Both the position numbers and the translations under genes were made by a program. 64,000 bases of DNA from Spizellomyces punctatus DAOM BR117 (taxonomy: Eukaryota; Chytridiomycota; Chytridiomycetes; Spizellomycetales; Spizellomycetaceae): contig NW_015971547.1 in NCBI RefSeq assembly GCF_000182565.1, positions 885,510-949,509 on the forward strand, written 5' to 3'. The notes under the pieces are model-generated. The model was not told the DNA's origin and ran no database searches. It was given only the letters and a program-made list of their open reading frames with translations. Shown here piece by piece: positions 56,116 to 64,000 of this stretch (its first letter is position 1; every line of letters begins with the position of its first letter).

Positions 56116-57528
56116 ATGGCCATGACGAACATGACAATGCCTTGCATGGCAGACGTGGGGGCAAGTAGTTCTTTTTCTTTTTTTTTGTACTGTCACCTTC
56201 TGACAATCCAAGTAATTCACAGGTCCAATACATCATGCAAGGGTATCTCAAGTCAACGAAAGACGCATATGCCACCGTCGCAATGATTACCGGTGCGGCG
56301 CTACCTCTAGTTGCTGGAAACATTCTCGTTTCCATCTGGCGGCTGTTGACCAACGTTCGAAATTATCGTGCATATACGCTCCTTATCGGGTCTTTGGGGT
56401 TGGGGACTACAGGAGCGATGATCGTACAAGGCATCTTCTTATCGCGGACGAGAGTGTCTATTATTACAGGGTTTATAGGTTGGGTAGTTGGTCTGGTAAG
56501 AATTTCGGCTGCTGGCGTTAGCGCATTTTCATCTAGAGAAACTCACTTGTATGTGGTTATGTTCTAGGTGGCATTGAATATAGCGGGCATGATGAGGTAG
56601 AATTTACAACGTCAAAATGCATTTTGCGGTTAACCCCTTTTAACAGCTGATATATAGGTTTATGATCCCCTTGACCCTCGCAGTGCACAAAAAGATCTAC
56701 GTTATTGTAACGCTTATTATTGTCACGATATTCGGCGTTGTCACCACCTACATGGGGGTAGCAGAAGTGCTGGAATGGACATTCCCGTACGTATCTCCGT
56801 GAGCATTTTTGAAGATATAGCTTAATTTATTTCATGATGCGTCTTCAGCGTGACAACTCCACAATCTTTCACACAAAAGTTTGCTGCGATTTCGTTGATG
56901 TTGCCAGTCTTTTATGCCTTCTCAGGATTCATCTGCTTCAGCCTTCAGGTATTTTGGAAGCTACTGGTCCTCATCTATATCGACCTTCTCTGATATCATT
57001 ATTTCCAGCTTCGTCGCGCATTTCTCAATCTCGAGAATAAAACAACCGGATTTGAAAGAATGCGGTCGCTGGAATTTGCCAACTATTTCTTGATGGTCTT
57101 CCTACTCCTAACCCTCACGATCTACTTTATTTTTTTCAGAACATTTAAAGGTGATCCACGATCTGCTGTAAGGCCTTTGAAAAACGTTTACTGATACTTG
57201 GCTTCCTACTCCTTGCAGACGACGCCAAACTCGACACTCCTACGGCGCTCTTTTTCACACAGATCTTCTTGTCCTGTGAGAATGTGTTTGAGAGTTTGAC
57301 AACTCTGGTGCACAACACGACTACTGGTTCCATGATATCCCGTTCAAGACAGTCAAGACAGTAAGTGAAAAGGCAGTTAGATCGCTGCTTCAGTCAATCC
57401 CATTTTCTTATTTTTCGTGTGTCTCCAGCACTGGGAGCGCTTTATCAGGAGATCATCTCAGGTCAGCACCAAGCGTGAGGCCTAGTCATGCCAGGCCGCA
57501 GGATCAGTCTCTGCTTGTACCCGCATGA
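56116..57528 (+). CDS. Orphan seven-transmembrane protein (GPCR-like topology)
   Basis: Eight exons: 56116..56154, 56223..56495, 56568..56596, 56658..56786, 56849..56948, 57009..57150, 57219..57360, 57429..57528, 317 residues. The short N-terminus has two N-x-T-like sites (TNMTMPC) and would be outside. Seven hydrophobic segments follow, for example ATVAMITGAALPLVAGNIL, VSIITGFIGWVVGL, VIVTLIIVTIFGVV and FLMVFLLLTLTIYFIFF. The tail is Ser/Arg-rich and probably cytoplasmic. The topology fits a fungal GPCR-like receptor, but no family motif is clear. The exon 1 donor (GTGGGG) is weak. Confidence 0.65.
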
Positions 57529-58004
57529 GAATAGTCTGCGTCAAAGCTCATTGTATTCCCAAATCAATTTTGGGTGACATATTACTAGCGTAATATAGCA
57601 TGGATCGTGGAATTTTTCGTATGCCTAATGGACGGAAGATTTGACACGAGTATGTTAATTCCCGGGACATTCCTAGGATGAGCCCATTGGAAACAATATT
57701 CATTATGGCACATTTGGTTGTTTGCACAGCGCGCATGAAGCACCCTTGATGCGTACACAGTGTGAATAGACAGCAACCATGTACGGAAATTTGGTGAATG
57801 TCATGGCAGAATCTTGATGTGGACATCGTAGTGTGTCTGTTGGTCTTCATATGGCTTTCCATAGTGCAATTGCAGGCATTATGGGAGTCGACGCCCAGAT
57901 TTACCACACAACGGAGGCGATTGACATACTACATATGTAACATCCATAATCTTGGGCAATATGATACTAAGTACACGGTTTTGCCATCCCAATGTCCAGA
58001 CAGC
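57529..58004. other. Convergent intergenic region
   Basis: Lies between two convergent genes and should hold their 3' UTRs. No gene supported. Confidence 0.4.
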
Positions 58005-59650
58005 CTATGCACCGCTTGCCTCAACGACGCTCCCAACCAAGACGCTAAATGAATCCTCTGGCACATCCTCGGCTTCCTGATTCCATTTCTCAGCCTCGTC
58101 TTCAAAGATTTGCATCAATCCCTTCATCATAACCTTGCACTGCTCTAGGGTATCACCAGCAAACATGGCTCCAAACCGTCCAAACTCTGCCACGCCGCCA
58201 ATCATGTAAAGAACGACTCCTGTTTGGGTTTCGTGTGACCAGTCGTAGGGAGACCGTGAAAGAATATCGGGCACATCTCCTGGAGTTAAAGTTTTAAGAG
58301 CCTCGGAGCCGAAATGGTCTGTTGTTATATAATGTTTTGTCTTCAGTTGCGCTGGGGATGTTGTATCCAGCGATGTGTGATTGAGGAGGAGGAGGGACAT
58401 GAGAGGAAATGTTGTTCCTGTTGCTCTGAGATTGATTTCTAGGGCATGTAGGCTGTGTTCGTTTGATCTAGAGTTGGCTGATGGTGGGGTTGCCATAAAA
58501 TCAACGCCAAAGTGCCCTGCTACACCATGCTTCGCCAGTACCTGGCCAACCTCAGATGCATAACGAACTAATCCAGCACCGTAGGCCGAGTTGGCAGGAA
58601 ACTGGCATCCGTCGTAATGTCGCCCATCCATTACTTGCTCATGTGTCGAGAGAATAGTCACTTGGCCGTCTTCTGATATATATCCTTGAGCGGACGGCGT
58701 TGTTTGCCCAGCTTGCTGCGGGACAAACGCTTCAAAGATGGCGCCAATGGATTGGATGCCGCTCTGGAATCGGGTCCAGCATTCGTCCTTGGATTCAAAT
58801 GACATGGATTCCAAAGCTCTTCCGATAGCATTTTTGAGAGAAGAATCGACGTGATAGGTCGAGTTGGAGGATCCGTGCAACATCTCAGCTGCTTCGCTCA
58901 GGTCCACAATGGCATTGCCCATGCCCGCAAAAGACTCATCGAGTTTGACCATGCCCTTTTTCACTCCCGGATTGTGGACCAAAACCTCACCAATTGCCTC
59001 TACCAACGCTTCTACACTCTGTGCCGCTTGGTACGTTCCCACTGGATGGGGCACTTGTGCCTCCCGGAATGCCTTCCTCGAACCAGATTTCGTTCCCCAT
59101 TTCATTTCCTCTGGAGTAGCAGCCTCCAGCTTCAATCCTAGCTCCTCCGCAACCCGCTTCTCGAACATTGTTCTCCGATATACCTGCAATCTGGCTCGGC
59201 TAGGCCTTATAATGCCCTTGATCCGCTGCAAAAGCCTAGGCCTCCTCAGCAACTTTTGGGCAAGGCAATGTCCGGATGGATCATGGACAGAGAATAATCG
59301 AAGACGGCGCGACAGGTCCTTATGTGATAGAGAGGACGGAAGGAGGGAAATGTAGTAGTTGATGACCTCTGGGTCAAGCGGCATCGATGAGATGTAGATG
59401 ACCCGCGTGGCGGGGTGGGTGAGGTGAAGAATATGGTAGAGAAGACGCTCCTCATAATTAACCAGCCCAGAGATTTTATTTAACTCCTCGGCATCAAAGG
59501 TTAAAGATGGAAGAACAACGAGGTCTGGAGAGTGGCTAGCTGAGACTCAAATATGAACCGAATGCGACAAAGAGTACTGAGCAAACCTTGGTCGACTTCC
59601 TCCCAGTAGTTTTTCAAGGTTGGCTCGTCATTTCCAATGCCTGCGCTCAT
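58005..59650 (-). CDS. PGM1-type ATP-grasp ligase-like protein
   Basis: Exons 59650..59587 and 59539..58005 join over a 47-bp intron into 532 residues. Landmarks match the carboxylate-amine ligase family of pheganomycin ligase PGM1: DLVVLPSLTFDAEELNK, NYEERLLYHIL, RVIYISSMPLDPEVINYY, GTKSGSRKAFREAQVPHP and the ATP-grasp stretch MVKLDESFAGMGNAIV. Later come GHFGVDFMA and ALEINLRATGTTFPL. The reaction would be ATP-dependent amide bond formation; the substrate is unknown. Some fungal genomes carry such proteins while characterised members are bacterial, so ancient transfer is possible. The short intron argues against recent bacterial origin. Confidence 0.8.
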
Positions 59651-59969
59651 TGTGTTGACGGTATTGCATTGTGAGGACGAGTTGCCAAACTCCCCCGTCT
59701 TATATTTCTGCAGGGGGATGCCCAACACATCAGGAGACGAGTGGCTTATACATGCTTAGGCGGGCGGCGCTCGTGTCGTCATCACTCATGCGACCCTCGA
59801 ATTATCTCCGAAAGCATAAAATAAAGTTATGTGGATGTTGAGCCATCAGAAACTTCATGTTATATAAACTGGCAAGGCGACAATGAACATGAACAATCTA
59901 ATTGGTACACAGCAGTAATAAACACATTCCTCCCTATTACAACCTCACAACAAAATGTGACCCTATGTA
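59651..59969. other. Intergenic
   Basis: About 320 bp between two minus-strand genes. No gene seen. Confidence 0.4.
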
Positions 59970-61526
59970 TCAAATTGCCTTTCCGACAAACACTTCTTCA
60001 ATAACTTCACCCGCAGCATCTTTTTTCACAAGCTTCCATTCACCTCGTCCATCATCCCACAGGTAGCAACTTGAACAATGACGGCGTTTATTCACTTTAG
60101 ATTTCGCAGACGGCTCTTTCAGAACTGCTGGTTCTTCCGGCCTTGTCCGCTTCCAGTCCGCATCAGTCACGTCCTGCGTCATCTGAAGATGGTCGTGTTG
60201 AGATGGTCCATTTTTTAACTGAGGTCGATGATTCTTGCTTGGCTCTCTCTGATCCGATTCCACTTTTGGTTGACCGGTGTTCTGAGGCTTTATGTCGAGT
60301 GATTCTACTTTCGGCGAATCTCTATTTTGGGGCTCCTTGCTAGCTATTGTCTTACTAATTTGAAGCATTGGATTTCGACTCGACATCTTTGTTAGATTCT
60401 GATATTGAGCAGGGATGGCAGGTACAGGTGGCAGGTTATCTGCTGCCTCAATGCTGGACATAAAATCCATCTGAAGATCTCTTTCGGACGCTGGACGCCA
60501 GGACCGGCTGTCAAGTGATTTGACGGTTCTGCACGTCACGGCGGTTGTATGGCTCTTGATGCTTTGTGTGCGGCTTTTTACTGTTTCTCGGCGGCACAGA
60601 GTGGGCCGCGCTTTCAGTGTAGCTGGTGTGGTGTAATGTGATTTGATTGAAGGAGTTGGGGTGTTTGGGCGAGAAGTGAATCCGGCGTCCACCAGTCGTT
60701 GGCTCAAGTATGGATCTAAAGGCAATAGTTCGTCACTCGTATTGGCCTCAGACTGAGATCGCGGGGTTATAACACCGGTCCCAAAAGGACATGGTCCTGC
60801 GCCCGTTATTATATCCGATCGACATCTCCTGGCTCCTTTAGCTTCGACCTTTCCGCCAACATCTACTTTCTGCGTTTGCTTATGCGAGTTTGTTTTGGAT
60901 CGCTCAATCTTGTGCCTGTTCACTGCCTGCTGCTTACGTCGCTTCTCCCGTAGCTTCTTTCGAGCAGAACTATTACCAGGAATAAACCACGTACTAACCC
61001 TCCGAAAGACGCGCACGACGGTTGGTTGAGGATGAAGAGAAACCCATTGATATCGGGGCGGAAGCGGAAGAGGATCCGGTGAAGCTGTACTAATATATGA
61101 TTCATCAATGAGATCATCAGAGGTGTATTTCGGTGCTTGGGGCGCCGTAGGAGATGCTTGATGCGGAATTGGAAGACGAGGGAGGCATTTGTCAAAGTCC
61201 TGGAAGCTATCATCTGGCTGAATCAGATCATAAACGGTGATTTCGACCGCACTGGTACGTCTTTTATGACCATTTCGTTCATTTTCTCCCGCCGAATCGC
61301 CCTGTTGCCTCCTTTGGCCTAGCAAGGAACAATCATTTGCGGGCTGCCTGTCTGATTTACACCAGAACCACCTTTTCTCACTCTCAATGTGATCCTTTTT
61401 CCGTTTGCGTTCTGACGTTACAGTATCGGACGGAAGGGAATTCTTTGCATCAGCTTCGTGGTATTCGCCGTGAAAAGGACTAGCCTGAGGCCGTCTTGAC
61501 GCGCGTTTCCAGAATCGAAACTGCAT
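59970..61526 (-). CDS. Basic, mostly disordered protein with C-terminal CxxC
   Basis: A single frame of 518 residues, rich in Lys, Arg, Ser, Pro and Gln. The N-terminus is MQFRFWKRASRRP. The centre carries basic patches (KLREKRRKQQAVNRHK). The C-terminal ~45 residues look ordered, with a Cys-Ser-Ser-Cys pair and WDDGRGEWKLVKKDAAGEV. No family recognised. The end may be a small metal- or peptide-binding unit. Confidence 0.55.
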   Translation of the reverse strand: MQFRFWKRASRRPQASPFHGEYHEADAKNSLPSDTVTSERKRKKDHIESEKRWFWCKSDRQPANDCSLLGQRRQQGDSAGENERNGHKRRTSAVEITVYDLIQPDDSFQDFDKCLPRLPIPHQASPTAPQAPKYTSDDLIDESYISTASPDPLPLPPRYQWVSLHPQPTVVRVFRRVSTWFIPGNSSARKKLREKRRKQQAVNRHKIERSKTNSHKQTQKVDVGGKVEAKGARRCRSDIITGAGPCPFGTGVITPRSQSEANTSDELLPLDPYLSQRLVDAGFTSRPNTPTPSIKSHYTTPATLKARPTLCRRETVKSRTQSIKSHTTAVTCRTVKSLDSRSWRPASERDLQMDFMSSIEAADNLPPVPAIPAQYQNLTKMSSRNPMLQISKTIASKEPQNRDSPKVESLDIKPQNTGQPKVESDQREPSKNHRPQLKNGPSQHDHLQMTQDVTDADWKRTRPEEPAVLKEPSAKSKVNKRRHCSSCYLWDDGRGEWKLVKKDAAGEVIEEVFVGKAI

Positions 61527-62380
61527 GTCAAAATGTCTTCTTTATGGTGTTTTTTGCGATTGATCGTTGTGAGTACACAGGTGGCCTGCTTGAAAAAGAA
61601 CGAGATATCAGCAAGATGTTACGCCCAGGACATCGATTGTTCCCGCCTTCTTGTCATTGTGTTGGGACGTCAAACATAGCACTGTCAATTTATGTTGCGG
61701 GTTTTAGACAGTCTCGCCATACCTTTTCCTCACACCACCACGAGCGGGTCGCAAGAATAAACTTTGTCCTTGAGTGGTCAAGTATACTGCTGGGAACAGA
61801 AATCCTCGATAGGTCCTGCTCTTTTCATCAGTAGAGCCTGATATCGGATATGCGCAGTCATTTTGCGCGGGCAGAGTGACAGTCCTTGCACGCGTACAGT
61901 AGCTTCTGTTCTTCCACGCGTTCGGACGCTTCTGTCCACACAGAAGCATTCAGGTCGCTTAACCCTTCGCATGAGACCGTTTAGGGAATATTATTGCATT
62001 GGACATGACACTGTCATCAATGGATTCGATGGCGAATAAAGCTTGACTTTCTATAGTTGTACTTTCTATAAAATTTATATGCATCTAGGTTATGTCCAGT
62101 AGGTTGTCCAACCTTTGTATTCCGTCTGAAAGCACAGCAGAATAATCTCACGTGAAAGAGCGGCCATTATCATGTGCTTGTCCATCCAACAGGAGGCAAT
62201 CTCGATTTGGGTTTCTTGCTTCTTCATGCAATGACCCAAAGAGTTCATTTTGACAGGATCCTAGTACTGGCAAGAGATTGCGGGACGGCGGTTCGTTCTC
62301 TGCTCACGGAAAGTCGTAGTACACCCACTGCTCATGCAACTGAGAGGAGGGAACCCAAACAGTCTTTGCTATTAATTTTG
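61527..62380. other. Intergenic
   Basis: About 0.85 kb without a supported gene; short frames only. Confidence 0.4.
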
Positions 62381-63394
62381 CTATATTATAAAGGGACATT
62401 TCCATCTTTTCACGTCTGCGTCCCTCAAAAGATCCTGAATAGGTAGGCGACCTTCGGCCTCCCATCGTTTTATGATCTCTTCTGCAGCGGGCGCCAGTAG
62501 ATCTCTGTGCATCACCTCTCCATTTCCATACACCGTCATTCCAACAACTCCGTCCGCCAAATGCTGAGCTACAAACTGCACCAGTTCTTCTTCATTGTAC
62601 TTTGAGGTAGCATAATAAACTCTATCTCCTTCTCTCTTTCTACCACACGCGGCAAGAAAATATTGCAGTGCCATGTTATCTTCCTGAGGCATATGTTCAC
62701 CGGTCACAACGATGTGGAGATTCTTCGATGCGCCAATGTCTGCAATGATTTCGTGGAGCTTGTGATCGAGAGCTTCGAGGCACGAGAGGGTTGCTTCATA
62801 CATGTTGGACATGAAAGCAGAGCGAAGACGGCGGAAAAACGACGATAAATCGGTTTGAGGAAGCTGCTTATCCGTGGCGGGATTGTGGGATGTGTAAGTA
62901 TGGATAAGCTTGATCGTCTGATCCACCATGCTGAGATTTCGCTGGCGCTGCTCCTGTGTAAAGCTGTACTCCTCTTTAACAATGGCCTCTTTGACCGCCA
63001 CCGCTTTGGTTTCCAGTTCTTTGAGCTTTTTCTGACTTGTTTCCAAGTCTGTGTGGCCGGCCACAACGGCTAATACTGCTAGTGGAAGATGACACAGAGA
63101 CTTCAAGCGATGGAACAAAGGGACGTTAAAAGAATACATTTTCCGAGATAATTCCGAAAATGGGACCGCACGGTTTACGGTTGACTTTGCATTATCGTGG
63201 AAAAGCAACTTCAAGTCTGACCCGGTCAGGATGAGAATCGAGTTCTTTTCCCAATCGATTGATCGTGCCTTTAGCGCGGCGTAATGCGACATGAAAGCGT
63301 CGTCCACGTCCCTGAGTGGATCTGCTGAGGTGCTACTACCGATGCCCATCCAAGATCTCTTGATTTTGTAAATGGTTTCCCTTAAGTGTTTCAA
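62381..63394 (-). CDS. Conserved-looking protein of unknown function
   Basis: A single uninterrupted frame of 337 residues with balanced composition, predicted mixed helix and strand, and little low complexity, all signs of a folded protein. There is a hydrophobic stretch near residue 100 (LCHLPLAVLAVVAGH) and a long helix in the middle (KKLKELETKAVAVKEAIVKEE). The C-terminus is KCPFII. I recognise no catalytic motif or family. Confidence 0.6.
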   Translation of the reverse strand: MKHLRETIYKIKRSWMGIGSSTSADPLRDVDDAFMSHYAALKARSIDWEKNSILILTGSDLKLLFHDNAKSTVNRAVPFSELSRKMYSFNVPLFHRLKSLCHLPLAVLAVVAGHTDLETSQKKLKELETKAVAVKEAIVKEEYSFTQEQRQRNLSMVDQTIKLIHTYTSHNPATDKQLPQTDLSSFFRRLRSAFMSNMYEATLSCLEALDHKLHEIIADIGASKNLHIVVTGEHMPQEDNMALQYFLAACGRKREGDRVYYATSKYNEEELVQFVAQHLADGVVGMTVYGNGEVMHRDLLAPAAEEIIKRWEAEGRLPIQDLLRDADVKRWKCPFII

Positions 63395-63548
63395 CTAGTG
63401 TGTTCTACTTGTACTGATACGTTGGGCCTGGATAATGATGATGTCAGGTTACCAAAGCCAGCTGCGCCATGACCACGACGTGGCCGCTGGCGACTATAAA
63501 CTCGTCGTCATGTCACATTTCCGAAATTAAAGACTGCACGCTAATACC

Positions 63549-64000
63549 ATGGCCCCTATCAGCATTCTGGAAAGAGGTGAATGGCCCTGCTGCTCTGCAA
63601 GTTCCTTACTTGTCCAAGTACTGAACCAGTAGATCCGGCTTTTGCACAACAATGCAGATCGTTTTTCCACACTTCCCCAAGAACTTTCTATTCAGATTAT
63701 CAAGTTCTTAAGCTGCTCAGATGTAGGGAGACTAGCCCAGGTAATTTTTGAAACTTTTGGGCGTTATGATCTCTCCCCTTAGCTAACGGTACCTAGACAA
63801 GTCGTCATTTCTCGGTTGTAACTCGTGATGAATACTTATGGAATTTGATGACTGCATGGCGATTCGGGAAGGTGGCTGCCACTATAATTTGTGCACGTTG
63901 TCAACCTGCTTTTGCTAAGATTGAATGTGTCCATCGGCCGACTCTTAGGACGCTCTGTCTGCTCAAGGACCCATACACAGCCCTAAGGAGTTGTACCAAA
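63549..64000 (+). CDS. F-box protein, 3' end outside the window
   Basis: Exons 63549..63576, 63658..63740 and 63797 to the window edge (frame open at 64000). Joining them gives MAPISILERDRF, then an F-box STLPQELSIQIIKFLSCSDVGRLAQTSRHF with its usual L-P-x-E and L-x-x-L spacing. After it comes DEYLWNLM, a common F-box continuation. F-box proteins bring substrates to SCF ubiquitin ligases through Skp1. The substrate-binding part lies beyond the edge. Exon 1 is only 28 nt; its join was chosen by phase. Confidence 0.75.

Noticed and set aside
57548..57907. 119-codon minus-strand frame
   Set aside because: Lies in a convergent 3' UTR interval, with no motif and no consistent intron structure.
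1..64000. CRISPR arrays, bacterial operons, rRNA operon
   Set aside because: No regularly spaced repeats, Shine-Dalgarno-type gene packing or rRNA sequence were seen; the window is eukaryotic nuclear DNA.

Overview
This is nuclear DNA from a fungus. Genes are dense on both strands and most are split by short introns of about 45-190 bp with GT...AG ends. Three intron-less tRNA genes are present (Glu-CTC, Leu-TAG, Val-TAC). The gene set is fungal: a velvet-domain regulator, an Sfp1-type zinc finger, a Cbf1-type bHLH-zip factor, a Cep57-like spindle-pole protein and a chromodomain Ty3/gypsy element. An EMAP-like HELP-WD40 protein, an orphan seven-helix protein, a mitochondrial calcium uniporter and a Fanzor gene together suggest an early-diverging zoosporic lineage such as a chytrid. 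That placement is inference.

Layout. 1-13.6 kb: Sfp1/JAZF1-like zinc finger (-), secreted or membrane protein (-), U1-70K (-) divergent from an acidic protein (+), tRNA-Glu, ribosomal protein L7/uL30 (-) with an 11-nt first exon and a structured 556-bp intron, an unknown three-exon gene (-), and a SANT/Myb-like protein (+). 13.9-25.2 kb is a mobile-element island: an 8.9-kb Ty3/gypsy element with 600-bp LTRs and one uninterrupted gag-pol frame, then, 46 bp beyond the 3' LTR, a Fanzor (eukaryotic TnpB relative) gene broken by one stop codon. A tRNA-like, Pol III-promoter-like RNA element overlaps the Fanzor stop codon, and a diverged second copy lies alone at about 3.75-3.86 kb. 25.7-46.7 kb: ABCG half-transporter, Cep57-like protein, velvet protein, a gene-poor 2.7 kb, a protein with three copies of an unrecognised ~50-residue motif, a BAR-domain protein, splicing factor SPF27/BCAS2, Cbf1-like factor, and a membrane-anchored PIP kinase. 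46.8-64 kb: tRNA-Leu, EML-like protein (15 exons), tRNA-Val, MCU (6 exons), a LEA-like mitochondrial candidate, small membrane and hypothetical genes, a seven-helix protein, a PGM1-type ATP-grasp enzyme, two conserved-looking unknowns, and an F-box gene running off the right edge.

Most genes are unrelated housekeeping functions (splicing, translation, microtubules, transport). The most promising unexplained biology is the Fanzor locus with its adjacent structured RNA and dispersed copy. Next come the receptor-like PIP kinase, the extra domains of the gypsy polyprotein, the triple-repeat protein and the structured intron of the L7 gene. Exon joins were made by eye from splice consensus, reading phase and family similarity.
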